From contig NZ_JAMTCH010000006.1 of NCBI RefSeq assembly GCF_024171735.1, forward strand, positions 310,001 to 374,000: DNA of 64,000 nucleotides, given 5' to 3'. Position 1 is the first letter of the stretch. Each line of letters opens with the position of its first letter. The position numbers and the translations under genes were made by a program. The notes under the pieces are model-generated. The model was not told the DNA's origin. It saw only the letters and a list, made by a program, of their open reading frames with translations, and made no database searches. This document shows, piece by piece, positions 1 through 12,042 of the stretch. The stretch is from Prauserella alba (GTDB lineage Bacteria; Actinomycetota; Actinomycetes; Mycobacteriales; Pseudonocardiaceae).

Positions 1-1796
<1,796 letters not shown>

Positions 1797-1813
1797 CTAC
1801 CTTGACATTCATC

Positions 1814-1823
1814 TGATATGTCA
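1814..1823. promoter_or_regulatory. Near-palindrome TGATATGTCA, second operator-like site before glyA
   Basis: TGATATGTCA differs by one base from the palindrome at 1606-1615, 208 bp away. It lies 78 bp upstream of the glyA start, with TTGACA at 1802-1807 just before it. One repressor could bind both sites and co-regulate the divergent C1 operons. The site also argues against the upstream ATG at 1818 as the glyA start, because that codon would lie inside it. Confidence 0.5.
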
Positions 1824-1901
1824 GTTGGCTTTCAGGTGATCTCAGCGTCCGGCCTGCGAACCCTCGATCCCCCTGCTGCGTGCCAGCGCGGAAGGAGTCC
1901 C

Positions 1902-3200
1902 ATGAATTCGTCCACCGATGACCTGTTCGACCACCCGCTCTCGACGGTGGACCCGGAGGTGGCGACGGCGGTCGGCGCCGAACTGGGCCGCCAGCAGAAC
2001 ACGCTGGAGATGATCGCCTCGGAGAACTTCGCTCCGCAGGCGGTACTGCAAGCCCAGGGCTCGGTACTGACCAACAAGTACGCCGAGGGCTACCCCGGCA
2101 AGCGCTACTACGGCGGCTGCGAGCACGTCGACGTCGTCGAACAGCTGGCCATCGACCGCGTCAAGGACCTCTTCGGCGCCGACTACGCCAACGTCCAGCC
2201 CCACTCCGGCGCCCAGGCCAACGCCGCAGCCATGTTCGCCCTGCTCAACCCCGGCGACACCATCATGGGGCTGGACCTGGCCCACGGCGGGCACCTCACG
2301 CACGGCATGCGGATCAACTTCTCCGGCAAGCTCTACAACGTCGTGCCCTACACGGTCAGCGACGACACCCATCGCGTCGACATGGACGAGCTCGCCCGAC
2401 TGGCCCGCGAGCACAAGCCGCAGCTGATCATCGCGGGTTGGTCGGCCTACCCTCGCCAGCTCGACTTCGTCCGCTTCCGCGCCATCGCCGACGAGGTCGG
2501 TGCCTACCTCATGGTCGACATGGCCCACTTCGCCGGTCTCGTGGCCGCCGGACTCCACCCCAACCCGCTGCCGCACGCCCACGTCGTCACCACCACCACC
2601 CACAAGACCCTCGGCGGCCCGCGCGGCGGCGTCATCCTGTCCAACGACACGGAGTTCACCAAGAAGCTCAATTCCGCGGTCTTTCCCGGCCAACAGGGCG
2701 GTCCCCTCGAACACGTCATCGCGGGCAAGGCAGTGGCCTTCAAGGTCGCCGCCGGCGAAGGATTCGCCGACCGTCAGCGCCGCACCCTCGAAGGCGCCCG
2801 GATCCTGGCCGAACGCCTTCAGGCCGACGACGCCCGCGAAGCTGGTGTGCGACTGGTCTCCGGCGGCACCGACGTGCACCTCGTGCTGGTCGACCTGCGC
2901 GACTCCGCACTCGACGGCCAGCAGGCCGAGGACCGCCTCCACGAGATCGGCATCACCGTCAACCGCAACGCGGTACCCAACGACCCCCGCCCACCCATGG
3001 TCACCAGCGGGCTGCGCATCGGAACCCCGGCGTTGGCCACCCGCGGCTTCGGCTCAGGGGAGTTCACCGAGATCGCCGACATCATCACCGAAGCGCTCCA
3101 ACCCGGCTTCGACGAGGCCACCAGCGCCGACCTCCGCGCTCGCGTCGAAGCGCTCGCCAGCAAGCACCCCCTCTACCCGAACCTGATCGGAGGGTTCTGA
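1902..3200 (+). CDS. glyA: Serine hydroxymethyltransferase
   Basis: This 432-residue PLP enzyme interconverts glycine plus 5,10-methylene-tetrahydrofolate with serine. Here it would combine the glycine and the C1 unit released by sarcosine oxidation. The family signature [13 protein letters not shown] is present, with the PLP lysine at about residue 235, as are [11 protein letters not shown] near the N-terminus and [18 protein letters not shown] 1902 follows GAAGGAG at a good distance and is preferred to the in-frame ATG at 1818, which lies in an operator-like palindrome with no ribosome site. It is the first gene of a sarcosine operon and its stop overlaps the soxB start (TGATG). Other copies for general metabolism probably exist elsewhere in the genome. 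Confidence 0.95.
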   Translation: MNSSTDDLFDHPLSTVDPEVATAVGAELGRQQNTLEMIASENFAPQAVLQAQGSVLTNKYAEGYPGKRYYGGCEHVDVVEQLAIDRVKDLFGADYANVQPHSGAQANAAAMFALLNPGDTIMGLDLAHGGHLTHGMRINFSGKLYNVVPYTVSDDTHRVDMDELARLAREHKPQLIIAGWSAYPRQLDFVRFRAIADEVGAYLMVDMAHFAGLVAAGLHPNPLPHAHVVTTTTHKTLGGPRGGVILSNDTEFTKKLNSAVFPGQQGGPLEHVIAGKAVAFKVAAGEGFADRQRRTLEGARILAERLQADDAREAGVRLVSGGTDVHLVLVDLRDSALDGQQAEDRLHEIGITVNRNAVPNDPRPPMVTSGLRIGTPALATRGFGSGEFTEIADIITEALQPGFDEATSADLRARVEALASKHPLYPNLIGGF

Positions 3201-4429
3201 TGCCGCGTACGCCCGGTGCCGATCTGCCGGACCACCCGGACTGGCTCTGGAACTCGCCTGAGCCGAAGTCCTCCTACGACGTGGTGATCGTGGGTGGTGG
3301 TGGCCACGGCCTGGCCACCGCCTACTACCTGGCGGTCAACCACGGCATCACCAACATGGCGGTGCTGGAGAGCGGATGGCTGGCCGGCGGGAACATGGCC
3401 CGCAACACCACGATCATCCGCTCGAACTACCTCTGGGACGAGAGCGCTGGCCTCTACGAGCACGCCATGAAGCTCTGGGAAGGCCTGGAGGACGAGCTCG
3501 ACTACCCGCTGCTGTTCTCCCAGCGCGGGGTGCTCAACCTCGCCCACTCGCTGCAGGAAGTGCGGGACAGCAAGCGGCGGGTCGGGGCCAACCGCCTCAA
3601 CGGCATCGACGCCGAGTGGCTCGACGCCGACCAGGTCGCCGAGATCTGCCCGATCCTGAACACATCGGAGGACCTGCGCTACCCGGTGCTGGGCGCCACC
3701 TGGCAGCCGCGGGCCGGCATCGCCAAGCACGACCACGTCGCCTGGGGCTTCGCCCGCGCCCTGGACCGGATGGGCGTGGACCTCGTCCAGAACTGCCAGG
3801 TCACCGGTTTCGACCGGATCGGCGACCGGATCACCGGCGTGCGCACCACCCGCGGTGACATCGCCGCGGGCAAGGTCGCCCTCGCCGCCGCAGGCTCCAC
3901 CTCGGTGCTGGCCGACGAGCTCGGCCTCGCGCTGCCCATTCAGAGCCACCCGCTGCAGGCGCTGGTCTCCGAGCTCCTCGAACCGGTTCATCCCACCGTG
4001 GTCATGTCCAACGCGGTGCACGTCTACGTCTCCCAGGCGCACAAGGGCGAACTGGTACTCGGCGCGGGCATCGATTCCTACAACTCCTACGGCCAGCGCG
4101 GGTCGTTCCACACCATTGAACGGGAACTGACCGCCGCGGTGGAGCTGTTCCCGATGTTCGCCCGCGCGCACGTGCTGCGCACCTGGGCGGGCGTCGTGGA
4201 CGTCACCCCGGACGCCTCGGCGATCATGGGGCTGACCCCGTTCGAGAATCTCTACGTCAACTGCGGCTGGGGAACCGGCGGATTCAAGGCCACGCCCGGG
4301 GTCGGCTGGTGCTATGCCCACACCATCGCCCACGACGAACCCCACCAGCTCAACGCACCCTTCAACCTCGACCGCTTCACCACCGGCGCCCTGGTCGACG
4401 AGCACGGTGCCGCCGGCGTGGCCCACTAG
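3200..4429 (+). CDS. soxB: Heterotetrameric sarcosine oxidase, beta subunit
   Basis: Flavoprotein subunit of cytosolic sarcosine oxidase, which converts sarcosine, O2 and water to glycine, H2O2 and a C1 unit. The 409 residues open with the dinucleotide-binding motif [17 protein letters not shown] (about 28-44). The segment [12 protein letters not shown] contains His177, matching the histidine that carries covalent FMN in corynebacterial SoxB. The C-terminal [14 protein letters not shown] is also typical. The start ATG overlaps the glyA stop and soxD follows 10 nt after its end. The gene order glyA-soxB-soxD-soxA-soxG is the classical actinobacterial sarcosine operon. Confidence 0.96.
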   Translation: MPRTPGADLPDHPDWLWNSPEPKSSYDVVIVGGGGHGLATAYYLAVNHGITNMAVLESGWLAGGNMARNTTIIRSNYLWDESAGLYEHAMKLWEGLEDELDYPLLFSQRGVLNLAHSLQEVRDSKRRVGANRLNGIDAEWLDADQVAEICPILNTSEDLRYPVLGATWQPRAGIAKHDHVAWGFARALDRMGVDLVQNCQVTGFDRIGDRITGVRTTRGDIAAGKVALAAAGSTSVLADELGLALPIQSHPLQALVSELLEPVHPTVVMSNAVHVYVSQAHKGELVLGAGIDSYNSYGQRGSFHTIERELTAAVELFPMFARAHVLRTWAGVVDVTPDASAIMGLTPFENLYVNCGWGTGGFKATPGVGWCYAHTIAHDEPHQLNAPFNLDRFTTGALVDEHGAAGVAH

Positions 4430-4439
4430 GAGAGCCGCC

Positions 4440-4709
4440 ATGATGCTGATTCCGTGCCCGTGGTGCGGGCCGCGCAACGAGACCGAGTTCCACTACGGCG
4501 GACAGGCCGACGTGTCCTACCCCGCCGACCCGCAAGCGGTGTCCGATGTGGACTGGGCGCGGTTCCTGTTCTTCCGTGCCAACACCAAGGGCATCTTCAC
4601 CGAGCGGTGGAACCACCAGGCGGGCTGCCGCCGCTGGTTCACCGTCCGCCGTGACACGACCACCAACGAGATCTTCCACGACGACTCCCACGAGGCGGTG
4701 ACGAGGTGA
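4440..4709 (+). CDS. soxD: Heterotetrameric sarcosine oxidase, delta subunit
   Basis: This small zinc-binding structural subunit of sarcosine oxidase is 89 residues long. All four zinc ligands known from SoxD structures are in register: Cys6 and Cys9 (IPCPWCG) and His59 and Cys63 (NHQAGC). Tandem ATGs occur at 4440 and 4443, and the first gives the usual spacing to an upstream AGGAGAG. The stop codon lies inside the GTG start of soxA (GTGA overlap), so the subunits are probably translationally coupled. Confidence 0.95.
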   Translation: MMLIPCPWCGPRNETEFHYGGQADVSYPADPQAVSDVDWARFLFFRANTKGIFTERWNHQAGCRRWFTVRRDTTTNEIFHDDSHEAVTR

Positions 4710-7537
4710 CTGGCGAGTACAGGCTTGCCGACGGGGGCCGGATCGACCGCGACCGCCCGGTCCGGTTCCGGTTCGACGGCCACGACTACGAAGGATGCGC
4801 CGGCGACACGCTCGCCTCGGCGCTGCTGGCCAACGGCGTGCACCAGGTCGGCACCAGCATCCGCTACGGGCGCCCGCGCGGAATCGCCGCCGCCGGCCCG
4901 GAAGAACCCAACGCGCTGGTGCAGATCGAAGAGCCCTTCCCGGAGCCGATGCTCACCGCGACCACGGTCGAGCTGCGCGACGGCCTGGTCGCCTCCGGGC
5001 TGCCAGGGCAGGGACGGTTGGCCACCGAGCCCGACCCGGCCCGCTACGACGCGATCAACGCGCACTGCGACGTGCTGGTCGTCGGCGCCGGCCCGGCAGG
5101 GCTGGCCGCTGCCCGGAGCGCGGCCCGCAGCGGAGCCAGGGTGATCGTCGCCGACGCCGACACCGAGTTCGGCGGCAGCCTGCTCGGCACCCGCGACGAG
5201 CTGGACCAGGCGCCCGCCTGGCGCTGGATCGACCGCGTCACCAGCGAGCTGCAGGCCTCGCCGGACGTCACGGTCCTGCCCCGGACCACCGTCTTCGGGT
5301 GCTACGACGACAACTACCTCGTGGCCGTCGAGCACCGCGGCGAGGACGCCTTCACCCGGCAGCGCGCCTGGCACATCCGTGCGCGCGAGATCGTGCTGGC
5401 CACCGGCTCGCACGAACGGCCGCTGGTCTTCCCGGGCAACGACCGGCCCGGCACCATGCTCGCCTCGTCCGCCCGTACCTACCTGCACCGCTACGGCGTG
5501 CTGCCCGGCCGCCGCGCCGTCGTGTTCACCACCAACGACAGCGCCTACGCCGCGGCCGTCGACCTGCACGACGCCGGGGTGGAGATCGCGGCCGTGGTCG
5601 ACGTGCGTCCGGTGGCCACCACCGTGTGGACCGCCCGCTGCGTGGAACGGGGTATCCGGATCCTCACCAACTGTGCGGTCACCGGCACCTCCGGCGCGGA
5701 CCGCGTCAGCGGCGCACAGGTCTCCTCCCTGCCCTCCGGCGACGCGGCTCCGGCCGAACTGGACTGTGACCTGCTGCTGGTCTCCGGAGGCTGGAACCCG
5801 GCGGTGCACCTGCACAGCCAGGCACGCGGCACCGTGCGTTACTCCGAGGAGCTCGGGGCACTCGTCCCGGACCGCACTCCCCGTGGGGTGCGGACGGTGG
5901 GCGCTGCCGCCGGAACCTTCACCACGGCGGAGTGCCTGCGCGCCGGGTCGGAAGCGGGCAGCGACGCGGCTCGTGAGGCCGGGTTCCACGCGGACGTTGC
6001 CGAGGTGCCCGGCTCCCCCTCCGGTCCTGTCACACCGCCGCAGCCGATCTGGCTGCTGCCTGGCCTGTCCGCGGACTCCGACGACGAGCAGTTCGTGGAT
6101 CTGGCGCGGGATGCGACGGTCGCCGACGTACGCAAGGCCGTCGGGGCCGGCATGTCGTCGGTGGAGCACATCAAGCGGTTCACCACCATCGGCACCGCCC
6201 ACGACCAGGGCAAGACCTCCGGCCTGCTGTCCTCGGGCGTGATCGCCGAACTCCTCGGCGTCGAGGTCGCCGAGGTCGGCGCCACCACGTTCCGCCCGCC
6301 CTACGCCCCGGTGGCCTTCGCCGCGCTCGCCGGACGGGACCGCGGGGACCTCTACGACCCCATCCGGGTCACGGCGATGCACGATTGGCACCTCGAGCAG
6401 GACTGCCCGTTCGAGAACGTCGGCCAGTGGAAGCGGCCGTGGTACTACCCGCAGCCCGGCGAGGACATGGAGTCCGCAGTGCTGCGCGAGTGCCACGCCG
6501 TGCGCACCGGGGTGGGCATGCAGGACGTCTCCACACTCGGCAAGATCGACGTGCAGGGCCCGGACGCGGCCGAGTTCCTCGACCTCGTCTACACCAACAA
6601 GATGAGCACGCTCAGGGTCGGGCGGATCCGCTACGGGGTCATGTGCCACGCCGACGGCATGGTCTTCGACGACGGCACCGTGATGCGCACCGGCGAGCAC
6701 CGCTATCTCGTCTCCACCACCTCCGGCGGTGCGGCCGGCGTGCTCGAATGGCTCGAGGACTGGTTGCAGACCGAGTGGCCCCACCTGCGGGTGCACCTCA
6801 CCTCGGTCACCGAGCAGTGGGCCACCATCGCCCTCGCCGGCCCCCGTTCTCGCGAGGTGCTGGCCCGGGTGACCTCCGACATCGACCTGACCAACGACGC
6901 GTTCCCGTTCATGTCGTGGACCGACGGCACCGTTGCGGGCAGCGGCGCCCGGGTGTGCCGGATCAGCTTCTCCGGCGAACTCGCCTTCGAGATCAACGTC
7001 CCCTGGTGGCACGGCCGACAGGTGTGGGAAGCCCTGCACCGCGCGGGTTCCGAATTCGGAATCACGCCCTACGGCACCGAGACCATGCACGTGCTGCGCG
7101 CCGAGAAGGGCTTCCCCATCGTCGGACAGGACACCGACGGCACGGTCACCCCGCACGACCTCGGGATGGGCTGGGCGGTGTCGAAGAAGAAGGACGACTT
7201 CCTCGGCATGCGCTCGTTCAGCCGGGAGGACACGGCCCGTTCGGACCGCAAGCACCTCGTCGGGCTGCTACCACCGGCCGGGTCCGCTGTCGTGCCGGAA
7301 GGAACCCAGCTGGTGGACTCCACCGAGCTGCCCGCACCCCCGGTTCCCATGCTCGGGCACATCACCTCCAGCTACCGCAGTGCCGCCCTCGACCGCCCCT
7401 TCGCGCTGGCCCTGGTGAAGAGCGGCCGCGACCGCATCGGGCAGACCATCTACGGCCACGTCGGTGACGAGCTCGTGCCCGTCGAGATCACCGAACCGGT
7501 CTTCTACGACAAGGAAGGAAACCGTCGCGATGGCTGA
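4706..7537 (+). CDS. soxA: Heterotetrameric sarcosine oxidase, alpha subunit
   Basis: The 943-residue large subunit binds NAD+ and tetrahydrofolate and receives the methyl group as 5,10-methylene-THF. Domains in order: an N-terminal ferredoxin-like segment with SIRYGRPRGI (about 51-60), a Rossmann NAD site VVGAGPAGLAAARS (125-138), then from about residue 590 to the end a GcvT/aminomethyltransferase-type folate domain including GTETMHVLRAEKG. The length matches the family. The GTG start overlaps the soxD stop, and the end overlaps the soxG start by 8 bp. The alpha subunit determines whether formaldehyde or methylene-THF leaves the complex, and both possible sinks (mscR; glyA and metF-like) lie in this operon. 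Confidence 0.96.
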   Translation: MTGEYRLADGGRIDRDRPVRFRFDGHDYEGCAGDTLASALLANGVHQVGTSIRYGRPRGIAAAGPEEPNALVQIEEPFPEPMLTATTVELRDGLVASGLPGQGRLATEPDPARYDAINAHCDVLVVGAGPAGLAAARSAARSGARVIVADADTEFGGSLLGTRDELDQAPAWRWIDRVTSELQASPDVTVLPRTTVFGCYDDNYLVAVEHRGEDAFTRQRAWHIRAREIVLATGSHERPLVFPGNDRPGTMLASSARTYLHRYGVLPGRRAVVFTTNDSAYAAAVDLHDAGVEIAAVVDVRPVATTVWTARCVERGIRILTNCAVTGTSGADRVSGAQVSSLPSGDAAPAELDCDLLLVSGGWNPAVHLHSQARGTVRYSEELGALVPDRTPRGVRTVGAAAGTFTTAECLRAGSEAGSDAAREAGFHADVAEVPGSPSGPVTPPQPIWLLPGLSADSDDEQFVDLARDATVADVRKAVGAGMSSVEHIKRFTTIGTAHDQGKTSGLLSSGVIAELLGVEVAEVGATTFRPPYAPVAFAALAGRDRGDLYDPIRVTAMHDWHLEQDCPFENVGQWKRPWYYPQPGEDMESAVLRECHAVRTGVGMQDVSTLGKIDVQGPDAAEFLDLVYTNKMSTLRVGRIRYGVMCHADGMVFDDGTVMRTGEHRYLVSTTSGGAAGVLEWLEDWLQTEWPHLRVHLTSVTEQWATIALAGPRSREVLARVTSDIDLTNDAFPFMSWTDGTVAGSGARVCRISFSGELAFEINVPWWHGRQVWEALHRAGSEFGITPYGTETMHVLRAEKGFPIVGQDTDGTVTPHDLGMGWAVSKKKDDFLGMRSFSREDTARSDRKHLVGLLPPAGSAVVPEGTQLVDSTELPAPPVPMLGHITSSYRSAALDRPFALALVKSGRDRIGQTIYGHVGDELVPVEITEPVFYDKEGNRRDG

Positions 7538-8117
7538 GCTCCACGGCGAATCCCCGCTGGTCACCCGCGCCGAGACGTTGGCAGGCTCCTCGGTGCCCGG
7601 TGTGCTGCACCTGTCCGAAGTGGCCTTCACCGCCCAGGTCACGCTGCGGGTCGACCCGAAGAGCCCGGCGGCCGAACGCATCGGCACGGCCGTGGGCACC
7701 ATGCTGCCCAACCAGCCGGGACAGGTCGCCCGCACGGAACGGCTGCAGATCCTGTGGATGGGTCCGGACGAGTGGCTGCTGATCGGCCCCGAGGGCGGCG
7801 CGGAGCAGCTCCAGGCCACGCTCACCGAGGCTCTCGGTGAGGAGCACGGCTCGGTGGTCGACGTCTCGGGCCACCGCACGATCGTTGAGGTCACCGGGCC
7901 GAAGTCCCGCGAGCTGCTGGCCAAGGGCTGCGCGCTCGACCTGCACCGGCGCAGCTTCGCCTCCGACCAGTGCGCGCAGACCCTGCTGGCGCGCACCGGG
8001 GTGGTGCTGCTGTGCCGGGACGTCGAGCAACCGAGCTTCTGGATCTTCGTGCGCTCGTCCTTCGCGCGTTACCTCGCCGACTGGCTGGCGGACGCGGCCG
8101 CCGAGTACCGGGTCTGA
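7530..8117 (+). CDS. soxG: Heterotetrameric sarcosine oxidase, gamma subunit
   Basis: The 195-residue gamma subunit is needed for assembly of the sarcosine oxidase tetramer and is related to folate-binding GcvT folds. [19 protein letters not shown] and [15 protein letters not shown] are characteristic SoxG segments. The start ATG at 7530 has AAGGAA upstream and lies inside the last codons of soxA. A 46-bp gap precedes mscR, so the two are probably cotranscribed. Confidence 0.94.
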   Translation: MAELHGESPLVTRAETLAGSSVPGVLHLSEVAFTAQVTLRVDPKSPAAERIGTAVGTMLPNQPGQVARTERLQILWMGPDEWLLIGPEGGAEQLQATLTEALGEEHGSVVDVSGHRTIVEVTGPKSRELLAKGCALDLHRRSFASDQCAQTLLARTGVVLLCRDVEQPSFWIFVRSSFARYLADWLADAAAEYRV

Positions 8118-8163
8118 AACCGGGCACGACGGCGAGCCCGAGCGACGGCGAATGGAGCAACCA

Positions 8164-9246
8164 GTGACCGAAGTGCGCGCAGTCGTGGCCATGGGTGAGG
8201 GAAAACCCGTGGAGGTCACCACGATCCACGTGCCGGACCCCGGTCCGGGTGAGGCCGTCGTGGACGTACAGCTCTGCGGAGTCTGCCACACGGATCTGCA
8301 CTACCGGGAGGGCGGCGTCGCCGACGAGTTCCCGTTCCTGCTCGGCCACGAGGTGGCCGGCACGGTGGCGGCCGTCGGCGACGGCGTGCGCAACGTCGCG
8401 CCGGGCGATTTCGTCGTGCTCAATTGGCGCGCGGTGTGCGGCAGCTGCCGGGCTTGCAGGCGCGGTCGCCCGCAGTACTGCTTCGACACCCACAACGCCG
8501 AGCAACCGATGACCCTGGCCGACGGCACCCCGCTGTCGCCGGCCCTGGGCATCGGCGGGTTCGCCGAGAAGACCTTGGTGCACTCCGCGCAGTGCACCAA
8601 GGTCGGTCCGACAGCGCGCCCGGCGGTGGCCGGGCTGCTGGGGTGCGGCGTGATGGCAGGCATCGGCGCCGCGGTGAACACCGGTCGGGTCGGGCCGGGC
8701 GATTCCGTGGCGATCATCGGCTGCGGCGGCGTCGGTGACGGCGCCGTGGCCGGGGCGGCGATGGCCGGGGCGAGGCGGATCATCGCGGTGGACACCGCAC
8801 CCAAGAAGCTCGACTGGGCGTGCCAGTTCGGCGCCACGCACACCGTCAACGCCTCCGAGGCCGACACCGTCGAGGCGATCCGCGAGCTCACCGGCGGCGT
8901 CGGCGCGGACGTGGTGATCGACGCGGTCGGGACGCCCGAGACGTACGAGCAGGCATTCTACGCCCGGGATCTGGCCGGGACCGTCGTGCTGGTCGGCGTT
9001 CCGGACCCGCAGCTGCAGCTGGACCTGCCGTTGCTGGACGTGTTCGCCCGCGGCGGCACGCTGAAGTCCAGTTGGTACGGCGACTGTTTGCCGGAACGGG
9101 ACTTCCCGATGCTCACCGAGCTCTACCTGCAGGGTCGGCTGCCGTTGGAGAAGTTCGTGACCGACAAGATCAAGTTGGACGGGGTCGAGGCGGCGTTCGA
9201 GAGGATCCACCGCGGTGACGTGCTGCGGTCGGTCGTGACGTTCTGA
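8164..9246 (+). CDS. mscR: S-(hydroxymethyl)mycothiol dehydrogenase (mycothiol-dependent formaldehyde dehydrogenase)
   Basis: This zinc-dependent MDR dehydrogenase oxidises the spontaneous mycothiol adduct of formaldehyde with NAD+. It is 360 residues long, the usual family length. Visible: catalytic zinc site [10 protein letters not shown] plus GHE, structural zinc ligands [15 protein letters not shown], and the nucleotide motif GCGGVGDGA. The GTG at 8164 has GGAG 7 nt upstream, and an in-frame ATG at 8152 is possible. Its place directly after soxBDAG fits removal of formaldehyde leaked from sarcosine oxidation. VanAB at 14.9-17.0 kb is a second formaldehyde source. Its presence implies that the host makes mycothiol, hence an actinobacterium. 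Confidence 0.93.
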   Translation: MTEVRAVVAMGEGKPVEVTTIHVPDPGPGEAVVDVQLCGVCHTDLHYREGGVADEFPFLLGHEVAGTVAAVGDGVRNVAPGDFVVLNWRAVCGSCRACRRGRPQYCFDTHNAEQPMTLADGTPLSPALGIGGFAEKTLVHSAQCTKVGPTARPAVAGLLGCGVMAGIGAAVNTGRVGPGDSVAIIGCGGVGDGAVAGAAMAGARRIIAVDTAPKKLDWACQFGATHTVNASEADTVEAIRELTGGVGADVVIDAVGTPETYEQAFYARDLAGTVVLVGVPDPQLQLDLPLLDVFARGGTLKSSWYGDCLPERDFPMLTELYLQGRLPLEKFVTDKIKLDGVEAAFERIHRGDVLRSVVTF

Positions 9247-9350
9247 TGGCGGTCCGGCTGGAGTATCCCCCCGTCGCGGGCGCGCCCTCCCCCGACGGCG
9301 AGGTGCACGAGGTTTCTGCACACGTTCCACCACCCGAAGAGGAGCCCCCG

Positions 9351-10205
9351 ATGTCGTCTCACCCGTCCGTACGCCACCGGGCCGCGCTGGCCGGAGCGCT
9401 GCGCAACGCCTCCTACGAGGTGCTGCCTTTCCCCAGCACCGAGGACAAGGTGCTCGGCCACGTCCCACCGGAGGTGCCACTGACGGTCACCGCCACCGAG
9501 GCCAAGGGCATCGAGGCGACCGTGGAGCTCGCCGTCCGGCTGAGCAAGAACGGCTACCAGGTGGCCCCGCACCTGTCGGCCCGGCTGATCCGCTGCCACG
9601 CGGAGCTCGAGGACATCGCCGTACGACTGCAGGAATCCGGGATCGAGCGGATCTTCGCGGTCGGTGGCGACGCCGCCGAACCCGCCGGGGAGTTCGCCGA
9701 TGCGGAGAGCCTGCTGGTGGCCCTCGCCGAAGCCGGGCGCTCCTTCCGCAGCGTGGGCATCGCGGGCTATCCCGAGGGGCACGGCAAGCTGCCCGATGCG
9801 GTGATCGACGAAGCGCTACGTGCCAAGGCCGGCCACGCGCACGAGATCATCACCCAGCTGTGCTTCAACCCCGACACCACGATCGACTGGGCTCGCCGGC
9901 TGCGCTCCGAAGGCATCCGCACGCCGATCCGCGTGGGCGTGCCGGGCTCGATCAACCGGCAGAAGCTGATCCGCGTGTCGGCAGGCCTCGGGCTCGGCCA
10001 GTCCGCACGTTTCCTGGCCAAGCAGTCCGCCATGTTCTGGCGGTTCTTCCTGCCCAACGGTTACCGCCCCGACAAGCTGATCAGCGGACTCGCCGACCGG
10101 ATCGGCCGCAGCGACAACGAGCTCGCCGGGCTCCACGTGTTCACCTTCAACGATCTCGCCAGCACCGAGCGCTGGCGGCAGCGGTGGCTCGCCCAGCTGG
10201 AGTGA
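9351..10205 (+). CDS. Methylenetetrahydrofolate reductase-like protein
   Basis: A 284-residue TIM-barrel protein of the MetF family, which reduces 5,10-methylene-THF to 5-methyl-THF with NAD(P)H and a flavin. PLTVTATEAKGIEATVELA, HAHEIITQLCFN and RVGVPGSINRQKL match the folate/flavin face of the barrel. The ATG at 9351 has GAGGAG upstream. An alternative ATG at 9246 overlaps the mscR stop (TGATG) and would add 35 proline-rich residues with no family counterpart. As last gene of the operon it offers a third fate for the methyl carbon. It is divergent from biosynthetic MetF, so a dedicated catabolic role is likely. Confidence 0.82.
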   Translation: MSSHPSVRHRAALAGALRNASYEVLPFPSTEDKVLGHVPPEVPLTVTATEAKGIEATVELAVRLSKNGYQVAPHLSARLIRCHAELEDIAVRLQESGIERIFAVGGDAAEPAGEFADAESLLVALAEAGRSFRSVGIAGYPEGHGKLPDAVIDEALRAKAGHAHEIITQLCFNPDTTIDWARRLRSEGIRTPIRVGVPGSINRQKLIRVSAGLGLGQSARFLAKQSAMFWRFFLPNGYRPDKLISGLADRIGRSDNELAGLHVFTFNDLASTERWRQRWLAQLE

Positions 10206-10238
10206 GCGCACGCGGCCGAGAGCTGGACCGCTCGCCGG

Positions 10239-10688
10239 TCAGGCGTCGTCGCCGCCTCGCCACTCCGGCATCGCCATCGTCCAGCACACGGCGGTTCCTT
10301 CCAGTGCCGTGGTTCCGTCGTCGCGGGTTACCTGCGTGATGAGCTTCGTGATCGGCTTGTCGTCCCTGACCTCGGTGACCTCGACGCGTCCGGTGATCGT
10401 GTCGCCCGGCCGCACCGGGGCCGTGAAGTTCCACGACACGCTCAGGAAGACCGTCCCCGGACCGGGCAGTTTCTCCGCTACCACCGCGTTCAGCACGGCG
10501 CTGGTGATCCCGCCCTGCACGACGATCTCGCCGAACCGCGACGATTCGGCGGCGGCCTCGTCGTAGTGCAGCGGGTTGCGATCGCCGCTCAGCTCGGTGA
10601 ACAGGATGATGTCGCTCGAACCCACCTGCCGGGACAGCTCCGCACTGGAACCCACCTCCGGCTTGCCGTTCGGCCACACAGCGGACAT
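10239..10688 (-). CDS. MaoC-like hotdog-fold dehydratase
   Basis: A 149-residue single-hotdog protein of the MaoC/(R)-hydratase group, which typically hydrates enoyl thioesters. FTELSGDRNPLHYDEAAA is the hydratase-2 motif region with the Asp/His pair, followed by GGITSAVLNAVVA. The start at 10688 has AAAGGAGTGACA upstream and sits 1 nt beyond the MFS permease stop, so it is the last gene of a leftward operon (hydroxyacid oxidase, permease, MaoC). Its 3' end faces the MetF-like gene across 33 bp. The substrate is unknown. Confidence 0.82.
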   Translation of the reverse strand: MSAVWPNGKPEVGSSAELSRQVGSSDIILFTELSGDRNPLHYDEAAAESSRFGEIVVQGGITSAVLNAVVAEKLPGPGTVFLSVSWNFTAPVRPGDTITGRVEVTEVRDDKPITKLITQVTRDDGTTALEGTAVCWTMAMPEWRGGDDA

Positions 10689-10689
10689 G

Positions 10690-11886
10690 TCACTCCTTTG
10701 TGGATAGGGTTGTGGGGCGAGCTCGGGAACCGAAGGAACGCATGGCCAGCGCACCGATCACCGGCCCGGGAACCAACGCGAGGAACGCGAACTGCCAGCC
10801 GACCACGGCTGCTGCCAGCGGCACCACCTGGATACTGACCACGGTCAGCGCGAAGCCGATCGCCGTCTGGGCGGTCAGCGCCGTCCCGACGTAGCGGGAG
10901 TCGGCCGTCTCGCTCAACGACACCGAGAACACCCCCGAATCCGCGATGACGGCAGCACCCCACACCGCGCAGAACACCACCAGCACCACCGGCGGCGCAT
11001 CGAGCGCCAGGGGCGAGAACAGGCAGCACGCACCACTCACGGCCAGTGCCGACACCGCGGCGGGAGAGCGGCCGAACCGGTCGGATACCCAGCCGCCGAG
11101 AAAACAACCCGCCGCACCCGCGAGACCCATCGTCGCGAACACCACCAGCTCGACCACCTGTGGCGCATCGGGTGCGTCGCGTGCCAGCAGGAACGTCGGG
11201 ATCCAGGTCCACAGCGCGTACAGCTCCCACATGTGGCCGAAGTAGCCGAGGTTGGCCAGCCGCGGCCTGCGTTCGGTGAACATGGTGAGGGCGTAGCGCG
11301 GATTCGGCAGCGGGCTCCCCGCTCCGAGATGCGGTCCCGGCCGCACGACGGTGATCGCGACGAGCGCGCCGAGACCGCCGAGCGCCGCCGCGGCCAGCAG
11401 CACCGATCGCCACGGCAACGAGCCGAATCCCGCGATCAGGTGCGGCACCGACGAACCGACGGTGAGCGCGGCGATCAGCATGCCCATCGACACGCCCCTG
11501 CCGGACTGTCCCGACCAGGACACCATCAGCTTCATGCCCACCGGGTAGACACCGGCCAGGAACACCCCGGTCAGGAACCGCAACGGGAGCGCAGTCGCCA
11601 TGCCACCGGCCAACAGTGCCAACACCACCGTGCAGACCGCCGCCGACGCCGCACTCCCCGCGAGAAGCAGATGCGGCCGCACCCGGTCGGCGAGGTTCAG
11701 CGCGGCCGACCCGACCGCACCCACGACGAATCCGATCTGCACCGACGCCGTCAGCCACACCGCCGCCGCGGCCGAGATACCCCACTCGACCCGGAGTGTC
11801 GGCACCACCGCCGACATGGAGAACCAGACCGCCAGCCCGAGCACCTGCACCGCCGCGATCGCGATCCTGCGCTGCAGCGGACTCAT
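10690..11886 (-). CDS. Major facilitator superfamily transporter
   Basis: A 398-residue inner-membrane permease with about 12 hydrophobic segments. The first is AIAAVQVLGLAVWFSMSAVV near the N-terminus, and a mid-protein cytoplasmic loop carries GGWVSDRFGRSP, the MFS loop signature. ATG 11886 gives a normal MFS N-terminus but no clear ribosome site is seen. An in-frame upstream ATG at 11958 would add 24 arginine-rich residues and is less likely. Its position between a hydroxyacid oxidase and a MaoC protein suggests uptake of a carboxylic or hydroxycarboxylic acid (inference). Confidence 0.85.
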   Translation of the reverse strand: MSPLQRRIAIAAVQVLGLAVWFSMSAVVPTLRVEWGISAAAAVWLTASVQIGFVVGAVGSAALNLADRVRPHLLLAGSAASAAVCTVVLALLAGGMATALPLRFLTGVFLAGVYPVGMKLMVSWSGQSGRGVSMGMLIAALTVGSSVPHLIAGFGSLPWRSVLLAAAALGGLGALVAITVVRPGPHLGAGSPLPNPRYALTMFTERRPRLANLGYFGHMWELYALWTWIPTFLLARDAPDAPQVVELVVFATMGLAGAAGCFLGGWVSDRFGRSPAAVSALAVSGACCLFSPLALDAPPVVLVVFCAVWGAAVIADSGVFSVSLSETADSRYVGTALTAQTAIGFALTVVSIQVVPLAAAVVGWQFAFLALVPGPVIGALAMRSFGSRARPTTLSTKE

Positions 11887-12042
11887 GGCTCGGCGGGGAG
11901 GAGGAGCGCGGTCGAGCCGGCCACGTCGCCGTCGGCCTCGGCGACCGCCCGCGGGCATCGGCCGGCGCCGGTTGCGCGTCCGGGGCCTGAGCCGCCAGGA
12001 CGGGATGTGGTTCGCCAGGATTCCGGCTGTGAGCCCGTGCCG

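Noticed and set aside
1818-1901. Upstream ATG at 1818 as the glyA start
   Set aside because: It lies inside an operator-like palindrome and has no ribosome site. ATG 1902 has GAAGGAG and gives the standard SHMT N-terminus.
4517-7255. A 912-codon open frame on the minus strand opposite soxA
   Set aside because: It is antisense to a gene with clear SoxA motifs, its composition is repetitive Gly/Val/Arg, and it has no recognisable domain. It is a GC-bias shadow.
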